From NCBI GenBank assembly GCA_947650365.1, contig CANTAL010000139.1:682001-746000 (forward strand): DNA of 64,000 bases, written 5' to 3'. Below, one piece after another: positions 22,001 through 35,480 of this stretch (position 1 is the stretch's first letter; each line of letters opens with the position of its first letter). The notes beneath the pieces are model-generated. The model was not told the origin of the DNA, made no database searches, and worked only from the letters and a program-made list of their open reading frames with translations. A program made the translations under genes and the position numbers. Origin of the DNA: Chamaelirium japonicum (Eukaryota; Streptophyta; Magnoliopsida; Liliales; Melanthiaceae).

Positions 22001-24598
22001 ATCCGTTCTAACTCATTCGTACGATCCATTCTAATTCATTCGTCCGATCCATTCTAATTCATTCGCACGAATGTATCCATTCTAATTCATTCGTACGATC
22101 CATTCTAATTCATTCGTACGATCCATTCTAATTCATTCGTAAGATCCATTCTAATTCATTCGTACGATCCATTCTAATTCATTCGTACGATCCATTCTAA
22201 TTCATTCGCACGAATGTATCCATTCTAGTTCATTCGTACGATCCATTCTAATTCATTCGTACGATCCATTTTAATTCATTCGCACGATCCATTCTAATTC
22301 ATTCGTACGATCCATTCTAATTCATTCATACGATCCATTCTAATTCATTCGTACGATCCATTCTAATTCATTCGCAGAAATGTATCCATTCTAATTCATT
22401 CATACGATCCATTCTAATTCATTCGCACGATCCATTCTAATTCATTCGTACGATCCATTCTAATTCTTTCACACGATCCATTCTAATTCATTCGTACGAT
22501 CCATTCTAATTCATTCGCACGATCCATTCTAATTCATTCGTACGATCCATTCTAATTCATTCGTACGATCCATTCTAATTCATTCGCACAACTGTATCCA
22601 TTCTAATTCATTCGTACGATCCATTCTAATTCATTCGCACGATCCATTCTAATTCATTCGTACGATCCATTCTAATTCATTCGCACGATCTGTTCTTACT
22701 CATTCGCACAATCCATTTTAATTCATTCGCACGAATGTATCCATTCTAATTCATTCGTACGATCCATTCTAATTCATTCGTACGATCCATTCTAATTCAT
22801 TCGTATGATCCATTCTAATTAATTCGTATGATCCATTCTAATTCATTCGTACGATCCATTCTAATTCATTCATACAATCCATTCTAATTCATTCGTACGA
22901 TCCATTCTAATTCACTCATACGATCCATTCTAATACATTCATACGATCCATTCTAATTCATTTGCACGAATATATCCATTCTAATTCATTCGTACGATCC
23001 ATTCTAATTCCTTCGTACGATCCATTCTAATTCAATCGTACGATCTATTCTAATTCATTCGTATGATCCATTCTAATTCCTTCGTACGATCCATTCTAAT
23101 TCATTCGTACGATAAATTCTAATTCATTCGTACAATCTATTCTAATTCATTTGTACGAATGGATACATTCGTGTGAATGAATTAGAAGGGATCGTACGAA
23201 TGAGTAAGAATGGATCGTACGAATGAAATAGAATGGATTGCACGAATGAATTAGAATGGATCGTACGAATGAATTAGAATGGATCGTGTGAAAGAATTAG
23301 AATGGATTGTATGAATGAGTTAGAATGGATCGTACGAATGAATTAGAATGGATCGTACGAAGGAATTAGAATGGATCGTACGAATGAATTAGAATGGATC
23401 GTATGAATGAATTAGAATAGATCGTACGAATGAATTAGAATGGATCGTACGAAGGAATTAGAATGGATCGTACGAATGAATTAGAATGGATATATTGGTG
23501 CAAATGAATTAGAATGGATCGTATGAATGTATTAGAATGGATCGTATGAGTGAATTAGAATGGATCGTACGAATGAATTAGAATGGATCATATGAATGAA
23601 TTAGAATGGATACATTCGTGTCAATGAATTAGAATGGATCGTATGAATGAATTAGAATAGATTTTGTGAATGAATAAGAACTGATCGTACGAATGAATTA
23701 GAATGGATACATTCGTGCGAATGAATTAGAATGGATTGTATGAATGAATTAGAATGGATCGTACGAATGAATTTGAATGGATCGTATGAGTGAATTAGAA
23801 TGGATACGAAGGAATTAGAATGGATCGTATGAAGGAATTAGAATGGATCATACGTATGAAATAGAATGGATCGTACGAAGGAATTAGAATGGATCGTACG
23901 AAGGAATTAGAATGGATCGTACGAAGGAACTAGAATGGATCGTACGAATGAATTAGAATAGATCGTATGAATGAATTAGAATGGATCGTACGAAGGAATT
24001 AGAATGGATCGTACGAATGAATTAGAATGGATATATTCGTGCAAATGAATTAGAATGGATCGTATGAATGTATTAGAATGGATCGTATGAGTGAATTAGA
24101 ATGGATCGTACGAATGAAATAGAATGGATCGTACGAAGGAATTAGAATGGATCGTACGAATGAATTAGAATGGATATATTCGTGCAAATGAATTAGAATG
24201 GATTATATGAATGAATTAGAATGGATCATATGAGTGAATTAGAACGGATAGTACGAATGAAGTAGAATGGATCGTATGAATGAATTAGATTGGATATATT
24301 CATGCGAATGAATTAGAATGGATCGTATGAATGAATTAGAATAGATTGTGCGAATGAATTAGAATGGATCGTACGAATGAATTAGAATGGATACATTCGT
24401 GCGAATAAATTAGAATGGATTGTATGAATGAATTAGAATGGATCGTACGAATGAATTAGAATGGATCGTACGAATGAATTAGAATGGATCGTACGAATGA
24501 ATTAGAATAGATTGCGCGAATGAATTAGAATGGATCGTACGAATGAAATAGAATGAATACAAATGAATTAGAATGGATCATACGAATGAATTAAAATG
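19099..24598. repeat. Satellite array, right arm part 2
   Basis: Blocks: R 19099-20152, F 20153-21240, R 21241-21757, F 21758-23156, R 23157-24598. No gene. At 21228-21254 there is a perfect inverted repeat with 12-bp arms (CTCATTCGTATG) around GAT at an F to R switch. The R to F switch near 21757 is the first of six copies of the junction reading GAATGAATTCGTACGATCC. The R block 23157-24598 holds many GAAGGAATTAG monomers, rare in F blocks nearby. Confidence 0.96.
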
Positions 24599-24910
24599 AC
24601 GATCCATTCTTACTCATTCGTATGATCCATTCTAATTCATTCGCACGAATGTATCCATTCTAATTCATTCGTACGATCCATTCTAATTCATTCGTACGAT
24701 CCATTCTAATTCATTCGTATGATCCATTCTAATTCATTCATACGATCTATTCTAATTCATTCATACAATCCATTCTAATTCTTTCACACGATCCATTCTA
24801 ATTCATTCGTACGATCCATTCTAATTCATTCGCACAATCCATTCAATTTCATTCGTACGATCCATTCTTACTCATTCGTATGATCCATTCTAATTCATTC
24901 GCACGAATGT

Positions 24911-25085
24911 ATCCATAATGGATCATACGAATGAGTAAGAATGGATCGTACGAATGAAATAGAATGGATTGTGCGAATGAATTAGAATGGACCGTACGAA
25001 TGAATTAGACGTACGAATGAATTAGAATGGATACATTCGCGCGAATAAATTAAAATGGATCATACGAATGAGTAAGAATGGATCG
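24911..25085 (-). repeat. 175-bp inverted cassette, copy 3 of 4
   Basis: Opens at ATCCAT-A-ATGGAT (24911-24923) and closes at GGATCGTCATTC. Its private changes include CATTCGCGCGAATAAATTAA near 25030. It lies in the first unit of the 3.0-kb tandem pair. Confidence 0.88.
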
Positions 25086-27906
25086 TCATTCTAATTCATT
25101 CGTATGATCCATTCTAATTCATTTGTATCCATTCTATGTCATTCGCACGATCCATTCTAATTCATTCGCGCAATCTATTCTAATTCATTCGTACGACCCA
25201 TTCTAATTCATTCATACGATCCATTCTAATTCATTCGTATGATCCATTCTAATTAATTCGTATGATCCATTCTAATTCATTCGTACGATCCATTCTAATT
25301 CATTCATACAATCCATTCTAATTCATTCGCACGAATGTATCCATTCTAATTAATTCATATGATCCATTCTAATTCATTCGTATGATCCATTCTAATTCAT
25401 TCGCACAATCCATTCTATATCATTCGTACGATCCATTCTAATTCATTCGTAAGATCCATTCTAATTCATTCGTACGATCCATTCTAATTCATTCGTACGA
25501 TCCATTCTAATTCATTCGCACGAATGTATCCATTCGAGTTCATTCGTACGATCCATTCTAATTCATTCGTACGATCCATTCTAATTCATTCGCACGATCC
25601 ATTCTAATTCATTCGTATGATCCATTCTAATTCATTCATACGATCCATTCTAATTTATTCGTACGATCCATTCTAATTCATTCGCACAAATGTATCCATT
25701 CTAATTCATTCGTACGATCCATTCTAATTTATTCGCACGATCCATTCTAATTCATTCGTACGATCCATTCTAATTCTTTCACACGATCCATTCTAATTCA
25801 TTCGTACGATCCATTCTAATTCATTCGCACGATCCATTCTAATTCATTCGTACGATCCATTCTAATTCATTCATACGATCCATTCTAATTCATTCGTACG
25901 ATCCATTCTAATTCATTCGCACAAATGTATCCATTCTAATTCATTCGTACGATCCATTCTAATTCATTCGCACGATCCATTCTAATTCATTCGTACGATC
26001 CATTTTAATTTATTCGCACGATCTGTTCTTATTCATTCGCACAATCCATTCTAATTCATTCGCACGAATGTATCCATTCTAATTCATTCGTACGATCCAT
26101 TCTAATTCATTCGTATGATCCATTCTAATTAATTCGTATGATCCATTCTAATTCATTCGTACGATCCATTCTAATTCATTCATACAATCCATTCTAATTC
26201 ATTCGTACGATCCATTCTAAATCACTCATACGATCCATTCTAATACATTCATACGATCCATTCTAATTCATTTGCACGAATATATCCATTCTAATTCATT
26301 CGTATGATCCATTCTAATTCCTTCGTACGATCCATTCTAATTCATTCGTACGATCCATTCTAATTCATTCGTACGATCCATTCTAATTCATTCGTACGAT
26401 CCATTCTAATTCATTCGTACAATCTATTCTAATTCATTCGTACGTATGGATACATTCGTGTGAATGAATTAGAATGGATCGTACGAATGAGTAAGAATGG
26501 ATCGTACGAATGAAATAGAATGGATTGCATGAATGAATTAGAATGGATCGTACGAATGAATTAGAATGGATCGTGTGAAAGAATTAGAATGGATTGTATA
26601 AATGAATTAGAATGGATCGTACGTAGGAATTTGAATGGATCGTACGAATGAATTAGAATGAATCGTACGAATGAATTAGAATAGATCGTATGAATGAATT
26701 AGAATGGATCGTACGGAGGAATTAGAATGGATCGTACGAATGAATTAGAATGGATATATTCGTTCAAATGAATTAGAATGGATCGTATGAATGTATTAGA
26801 ATAGATTTTGTGAATGAATTAGAACTGATCGTACGAATGAATTAGAATGGATTGTATGAATGAATTAGAATGGATCGTACGAATGAATTAGAATGGATCG
26901 TATGAATGAATTAGAATGGATACGAAGGAATAAGAATGGATCGTACGAAGAAATTAGAATGGATCATACGAATAAAATAGAATGGATCGTACGAAGGAAT
27001 TAGAATGGATCGTACGAATGAATTAGAATGGATCGTACGAAGGAATTAGAATGGATCGTACGAATGAATTAGAATGGATATATTCGTGCAAATGAATTAG
27101 AATGGATCGTATGAATGTATTAGAATGGATCGTATGAGTGAATTAGAATGGATCGTATGAATGAAATAGAATGGATCGTACGAAGGAATTAGAATGGATC
27201 GTACGAAGGAATTAGAATGGATCGTACGAAGGAATTAGAATGTATATATTCGTGCAAATGAATTAGAATGGATCGTATGAATGAATTAGAATGGATCGTA
27301 TGAGTGAATTAGAACGGATAGTACGAATGAAGTAGAATGGATCGTATGAATGAATAAGAATGGATACAATCGTGCGAATGAATTAGAATGGATCGTATGA
27401 ATGAATTAGAATAGATTGTGCGAATGAATTAGAATGGATCGTACGAATGAATTAGAATGGATCGTACGAATGAATTAGAATGGATCGTACAAATGAATTA
27501 GAATAGATTGCGCGAATGAATTAGAATGGATCATCCGAATGAAATAGAATGGATACAAATGAATTAGAAAGGATCATACGAATGAATTAGAATGACAATC
27601 CATTCTTACTCATTCGTATGATCCATTCTAATTCATTCGGACGAATGTATCCATTCTAATTCATTCGTACGATCCATTCTAATTCATTCGTACGATCCAT
27701 TCTAATTCATTCGTACGATCCATTCTAATTCATTCATACGATCTATTCTAATTCATTCATACAATCCATTCTAATTCTTTCACACGATCCATTCTAATTC
27801 ATTCGTACGATCCATTCTAATTCATTCACACAATCCATTCTATTTCATTCGTACGATCCATTCTTACTCATTCGTATGATCCATTCTAATTCATTCGCAC
27901 GAATGT

Positions 27907-28081
27907 ATCCATAATGGATCATACGAATGAGTAAGAATGGATCGTACGAATGAAATAGAATGGATTGTGCGAATGAATTAGAATGGACCATACGAATGAA
28001 TTAGACGTACGAATGAATTAGAATGGATACATTCGTGCGAATAAATTAGAATGGATCATACGAATGAGTAAGAATGGATCG
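27907..28081 (-). repeat. 175-bp inverted cassette, copy 4 of 4
   Basis: Opens at ATCCAT-A-ATGGAT (27907-27919). The closing junction has one change (GGATCGCCATTC). It lies in the second unit of the 3.0-kb tandem pair, 2,996 bp from copy 3. Confidence 0.88.
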
Positions 28082-28794
28082 CCATTCTAATTCATTCGTA
28101 TGATCCTTTCTAATTCATTTGTATCCATTCTATTTCATTCGCACGATCCATTCTAATTCATTCGCGCAATCTATTCTAATTCATTCGTACGATCCATTCT
28201 AATTCATTCGTACGATCCATTCTAATTCATTCGTATGATCCATTCTAATTAATTCGTATGATCCATTCTAATTTATTCGTACGATCCATTCTAATTCATT
28301 CATACAATCCATTCTAATTCATTAGCACGAATGTATCCATTCTAATTCATTCGTATGATCCATTCTAATTCATTCGCACAATCCATTCTATTTCATTCGT
28401 ACGATCCATTCTTACTCATTGATACGATCCATTCTAATTCATTCGCACGAATGTATCCATTCTAATTCATTCGTACGAATCCATATTAATTCATTCGTAC
28501 AATCTATTCTATTTCATTCGTACGATCCATTCTTACTCATTCGTATGATCCATTCTAATTCATTCGGACAAATGTATCCATTCTAATTTATTCGTACGAT
28601 CCATTCTAATTCATTCGTACGATCCATTCTAATTCATTCGTACAATCCATTCTAATTCATTCGTCCGATCCATTCTAATTCATTCGCACGAATGTATCCA
28701 TTCTAATTCATTCGTACGGTCCATTCTAATTCATTCGCACAATCCATTCTATTTCATTCGTACGATCTATTCTTACTCATTCGTATGATCCATT

Positions 28795-31700
28795 ATGGAT
28801 ACATTCGTGTGAATGAATTAGAATGGATCGTACGAATGAATTAGAATGGATCGTACGAATGAATTAGAATGGATCGTACGAATGAATTAGAATGGATATA
28901 TTCGTGCAAATGAATTAGAATGGATCGTATGAATGTTTTAGAATGGATCGTATGAGTGAATTAGAATGGATCGTACGAATGAATTAGAATGGATCGTACG
29001 AATGAATTAGAATGGATCAAACGAATGAATAAGAATGGATCGTACGAATGAATTAGAATGGATCGTACGAATGAATTAGAATGGATCGTACGAATAAATT
29101 AGAATGGATACATTCGTCCGAATGAATTAGAATGGATCATACGAATGAGTAAGAATGGATCGTACAAATGAAATAGAATAGATTGTACGAATGAATTAGA
29201 ATGGATCCTATGAATGAATTAGAATGGATCGTGTGAAATACGAATGAATTAGAATGGATATATTCGTGCAAATGAATTAGAATGGATCGTATGAATGTAT
29301 TAGAATGGATCGTATGAGTGAATTAGAATGGATCGTGCGAATGAATTAAAATGGATTGTATGAATGAATTAGAATGGATTGTACGAATGAATTAGAATGG
29401 ATCGTACGAATGAATTAGAATGGATCGTACGAATGAACTAGAATTGATACATTCGAGCGAATGAATTAGAATGGATCGTATGAATGAATTTGAATGGATC
29501 GTGCGAATGAATTAGAATGGATCGTATGAATGAATTAGAATAGATCGTATGAATAAATTAGAATGGATCGTACGAATGAATTAGAATAGATCGTACGAAT
29601 GAATTAGAATGGATCGTACGAATAAATTAGAATGGATACATTCGTCCGAATGAATTAGAATGGATCATACGAATGAGTAAGATTGGATCGTACGAGTGAA
29701 ATAGAATAGATTGTACGAATGAATTAGAATGGATCCTACGAATGAATTAGAATAGATCGTGTGAAAGAATTAGAATGGATTGTATGATTGAATTAGAATG
29801 AATTCGTACGATCCATTCGAATTCATTCGCACGATCCATTCTAATTCATTCATACGATCCATTCTAAATCATTCATACAATCCATTCTAATTCTTTCACA
29901 TGATCCGTTCTAATTCATTCATAGGATCCATTCTAATTCATTCGTACAATCTATTCTATTTCATTCGTACGATCCCTTCTTACTCATTCGTATGATCCAT
30001 TCTAATTCATTTGGACGAATGTATCCATTCTAATTTATTCGTACGATCCATTCTAATTCATTCGTACGATCTATTCTAATTCATTCGTACGATCCATTCT
30101 AATTCATTCATACGATCTATTCTAATTCATTCATACGATCCATTCTAATTCATTCGCACGATCCATTCTAATTCATTCGTACGATCCATTCTAATTCATT
30201 CGCACGAATGTATCAATTCTAGTTCATTCGTACGATCCATTCTAATTCATTCGTACGATCCATTCTAATTCATTCGTACGATCCATTCTAATTCATTCAT
30301 ACAATCCATTCTAATTCATTCGCACGATCCATTCTAATTCACTCATACGATCCATTCTAATACATTCATACGATTCATTCTTATTCATTTGCACGAATAT
30401 ATCCATTCTAATTCATTCGTATTTCACACGATCCATTCTAATTCATTCGTAGGATCCATTCTAATTCATTCGGACGAATGTATCCATTCTAATTTATTCG
30501 TACGATCCATTCTTATTCATTCGTACGATCCATTCTAATTCATTCGTACGATCCATTCTTACTCATTCGTATGATCCGTTCTAATTAATTCGTACGATCC
30601 ATTCTAATTCATTCGTACGATCCATTCTAATTCATTCGCACAATCTATTCTAATTCATTCGTACGATCCATTCTAATTCATTCGTACGATCCATTCTAAT
30701 TCATTCGTCCGATCCATTCTAATTTATTCGTCTGATCCATTCTAATTCATTCGCACGAATGTATCCATTCTAATTCATTCATACGATCCATTCTAATCCA
30801 TTCTAATTCTTTCACAAAATCTATTCTAATTCATTCATACGATCCATTCTAATTCATTGACACGAATGTATCCATTCTAATTCATTCATACGATCCATTC
30901 TATTCATTCGTACGATCCATTCTTACTCATTGGTACGATCCATTATAATTCATTCGCACGATCCATTCTAATTCATTCGTACGATCCATTCTAATTCATT
31001 CATACGATCCATTCTAATTCATTCGTACGATCCATTCTAATTCATTCGTAAGATCCATTCTAATTCATTCGTTCGATCCATTCTAATTCATTCGCACGAT
31101 CCATTCTAATTCATTCGTATGATCCATTCTAATTCATTCGCACGATATGTTCTTATTCATTCGCACAATCCATTCTAATTCATTCGCACGAATGTATCCA
31201 TTCTAATTCATTCGTACGATCCATTCTAAGTCATTCGTACGATCCATTCTAATTCATTCGTATGATCCATTCTAATTAATTCGTATGATCCATTCTAATT
31301 CATTCGTACGATCCATTCTAATTCATTCGTACGTTCCTCCATTCTAATTCATTCGTACAATCTATTCTAATACATTCGTACGATCCATTCTAATTCATTC
31401 GCATGAATGTAACCATTCTAATTCATTCATTTGATCCATTCTAATTCATTCGTACGATCCATTCTAATTCATTCGTCCGATCCATTCTAATTCATTCACA
31501 CGAATGTATCCATTCTAATTCATTCATACGATCCATTCTAATTCATTCGTAAGATCCATTCTAATTCATTCGTACGATCCATTCTAATTCATTCGTACGA
31601 TCCATTCTAATTCATTCGCACGAATGTATCCATTCTAGTTTATTCGTACGATCCATTCTAATTCATTCGTACGATCCATTTTAATTCATTCGCACGATCC

Positions 31701-34700
31701 ATTCTAATTCATTCGTACGATCCATTCTAATTCATTCGCACGATCTATTCTTATTCATTCGCACAATCCATTCTAATTCATTCGCACGAATGTGTCCATT
31801 CTAATTCATTCGTACGATCCATTCTAATTCATTCGCACAAATGTATCCATTCTAATTCATTCGTACGATCCATTCTAATTCATTCGCACGATCCATTCTA
31901 ATTCATTCATACGATATATTCTAATTCTTTCGCATGAATGTATCCATTCTAATTCATTCGCACGAATGTATCCATTCTAATTCATTCAGAATGGATACAT
32001 TCGTCCGAATGAATTAGAATGGATTATACGAATGAGTAAGAATGGATCATACGAATGAAATAGAATAGATTGTACGAATGAATTAGAATGGATTCGTACG
32101 AATGAATTAGAATGGATACATTCGTGCGAATGAATTAGAATGGATCGTACCAATGAGTAAGAATGGATCGTACGAATGAAATAGAATGGATTGTGCGAAT
32201 GAATTAGAATGGATCAGACAAATGAATTAGAATGGATCGTACGAATTAATTAGAATGGATACATTCGTGCGAATGAATTAGAATGGATTGTATGAATGAA
32301 TTAGAATGGATCGTACGAATTAATTAGAATGGATCATACGAATTAATTAGAATGGATCATACAAATGAATTAGAATGGATCGTACGAATGAATTAGAATG
32401 GATCGTACGAATGAATTAGAATGGATACATTCGTGCGAATGAATTAGAATGGATTGTGCGAATGAATAAGAACAGATCGTGCGAATGAATTAGAATGGAT
32501 CGTACGAATGAATTAGAATGGATCGTGCGAATGAATTAGAATGGATCGTACGAATGAATTAGAATAGATACGTTTGTGCGAATGAATTAGAATGGATCGT
32601 ACGAATGAATTAGAATGGATCGTACGAATGAATTAGAATGGATCGTGCGAATGAATTAGAATGGATCGTACGAATGAATTAGAATGGATCGTACGAATGA
32701 ACTAGAATGGATACATTCGTGCGAATAAATTAGAATGGATCGTCCGAATGAATTAGAATGGATCGTACGAATGAATTAGAATGGATCTTACGAATGAATT
32801 AGAATGGATCATATGAATGAATAAGAATGGATCGTACGGATGAATTAGAATGGATCTTACGAATGAAATAGAATAGATTGTACGAATGAATTAGAATGGA
32901 TTCGTACGAATGAATTAGAATGGATACATTCGTGCGAATGAATTAGAATGGATCGTACCTATGAGTAAGAATGGATCGCACGAATGAAATAGAATGGATT
33001 GTGCGAATGAATTACAATGGATCGCACGAATGTATCCATTCTAATTCATTCGTACGATCCATTCTAATTCATTCGTACGATCCATTCTAATTCATTCGTA
33101 TGATCCATTCTAATTAATTCGTATGATCCATTCTAATTCATTCATACGATCCATTCTAATTCATTCATACAATCCATTCTAATTCATTCGTACGATCCAT
33201 TCTAATTCACTCATACGATCCATTCTAATACATTCATACGATCCATTCTAATTCATTTGCATGAATATATCCATTCTAATTCATTCGTACGATCCATTCT
33301 AATTCCTTCGTACGATCAATTCTAATTCATTCGTACGATCTATTCTAATTCATTCGTACGATCCATTCTAATTCATTCGTACGATCCATTCTAATTCCTT
33401 CGTACGATCCATTCTAATTCATTCGTACGATCCATTCTAATTCATTCGTACAATCTATTCTAATTCATTCGTACGAATGGATACATTCGTGTGAATGAAT
33501 TAGAATGGATCGTACGAATGAGTAAGAATGGATCGTACGAATGAAATAGAATGGATTGCACGAATGAATTAGAATGGATCGTACGAATGAATTAGATTGG
33601 ATCGTACGAATGAATTAGAATAGATCGTACGAATGAATTAGAATGGATCGTACAAAGGAATTAGAATGTATCGTACGAATGAATTAGAATGGATCATGCT
33701 AATGAATTAGAATTGATCGAACGAATGAATTAGCATGGATCGTGCTAATGAATTAGAATGGAACGTACGAATGAATTAGAATGGATCGTGTGAAAGAATT
33801 AGAATGGATTGTATGAATAAATTAGAATGAATTCGTACGATCCATTCGAATTCATTCGCACGATCCATTCTAATTCATTCATACGATCCATTCTAATTCA
33901 TTCATACAATCCATTCTAATTCTTTCACACAATCCATTCTAATTCATTCGTAGGATCCATTCTAATTCATTCGTACAATCTATTCTATTTCATTCGTACG
34001 ATCCATTCTTACTCATTCGTATGATCCATTCTAATTCATTCGGACGAATGTATCCATTCTAATTTATTCGTACGATCCATTCTAATTCATTCGTACGATC
34101 TATTCTAATTCATTCGTACGATCCATTCTAATTTCATTCGTACGATCCATTCGAATTCATTCGCACGATCCATTCTAATTCATTCATATGATCCATTCTA
34201 ATTCATTCATACAATCCATTCTAATTCTTTCACACGATCCATTCTAATTCATTCGTAGGATCCATTCTAATTCATTCGTATAATCTATTCTATTTCATTC
34301 GTACGATCCATTCTTACTCATTCGTATGATCCATTCTAATTCATTCGTACGATCTATTCTAATTCATTCGTACGATCCATTCTAATTCATTCATACGATC
34401 TATTCTAATTCATTCATACGATCCATTCTAATTCATTCGCACGATCCATTCTAATTCATTCGTACGATCCATTCTAATTCATTCGCACGAATGTATCTAT
34501 TCTAGTTCTTTCGTACGATCCATTCTAATTCATTCGTACGATCCATTCTAATTCATTCGTACGATCCATTCTAATTCATTCATACAATCCATTCTAATTC
34601 ATTCGCACGATCCATTCTAATTCACTCATACGATCCATTCTAATACATTCATACGATCCATTCTAATTCATTTGCACGAATATATCCTTTCTAATTTTTT

Positions 34701-35064
34701 CGTATTTCACACGATCCATTCTAATTCATTCATAGAATCCATTCTAATTCATTCGTACAATCTATTCTATTTCATTCATACGATCCATTCTTACTCATTC
34801 GTATGATCCATTCTAATTCATTCGGACGAATGTATCCATTCTAATTTATTCGTACGATCCATTCTAATTCATTCGTACGATCCATTCTAATTCATTCGTA
34901 CGATCCATTCTAATTCATTCGTACGATCCATTCTTACTCATTCGTATGATCCATTCTAATTCATTCGTACGATCCATTCTAATTCATTCGTACGATCTAT
35001 TCTAATTCATTCGCACAATCTATTCAAATTCATTCGTACGATCCATTCTAATTCATTCGTACGA
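28795..35064. repeat. Satellite array, right arm part 4
   Basis: Blocks: R 28795-29806, F 29807-31987, R 31988-33022, F 33023-33472, R 33473-33832, F 33833-35064. No gene. Copies of the GAATTCGTACGATCC junction lie near 29806 and 33832, both followed by the same order of F variants (CATACAATCC, CTTTCACACG, GTAGGATCC, CTATTTC, CTTACTC, GGACGAATG). The F to R switch at 33466-33479 is the 14-bp palindrome CATTCGTACGAATG; that at 31983-31993 is CATTC-A-GAATG. Confidence 0.95.
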
Positions 35065-35094
35065 TCGTACGAATGAATTAGAATGGATCGTACG
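35035..35094. repeat. 60-bp perfect palindrome at an F to R switch
   Basis: Arms 35035-35064 and 35065-35094 are exact reverse complements with no spacer, centred on CGTACGA/TCGTACG. The right arm is followed by an extra G (ACGGAATG) that ends the symmetry. More than one full monomer lies in each arm, so the junction is a clean head-on joining of two identical monomers. Confidence 0.93.
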
Positions 35095-35450
35095 GAATGA
35101 ATTAGAATGGATTGTGTGAATGAATTAGAATGGATACATTCGTGCGAATGAATTAGAATGGATCATACGAATGAGTAAGAATGGATCGTACGAATGAAAT
35201 AGAATGGATTGTACGAATGAATTAGAATGGATCGTACAAATGAATTAGAATAGATCGTACGAATGAATTAGAATGGATCATACGAATGAGTAAGAATGGA
35301 TCGTACAAATGAAATAGAATGGATTGTACGAATGAATTAGAATGGATCGTACGAATGAATTAGAATGGATCGTGTGAAAGAATTAGAATGCATTGTATGA
35401 ATGAATTAGAATGGATCGTATGAATGAATTAGAATGGATCGTGCGAATGA

Positions 35451-35480
35451 ATTCGAATGGATCGCATGATCCATTCGAAT
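35451..35480. repeat. 30-bp inverted repeat, copy 3
   Basis: Arms 35451-35463 and 35468-35480 around GCAT, the same sequence as at 2924. The following R monomers (GGGCG, GTAGGAATG) also match the 2924 copy for about 100 bases before a GGATCC orientation switch breaks the match. Confidence 0.88.

Larger units (their letters stand above)
24599..28794. repeat. Satellite array, right arm part 3, with an approximately 3.0-kb tandem unit
   Basis: Blocks: F 24599-24916, R 24917-25085, F 25086-26441, R 26442-27595, then again F 27596-27912, R 27913-28081, F 28082-28794. The second series repeats the first at an offset of about 2,997 bp, with the same junctions (AATGACGATCC-type at the start, the 175-bp cassette, then the CGCGCAATCTATTC monomer). 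This is a tandem copy of a segment that already held inversions. The second copy breaks off at ATCCAT-T-ATGGAT (28788-28800). No gene. Confidence 0.93.
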
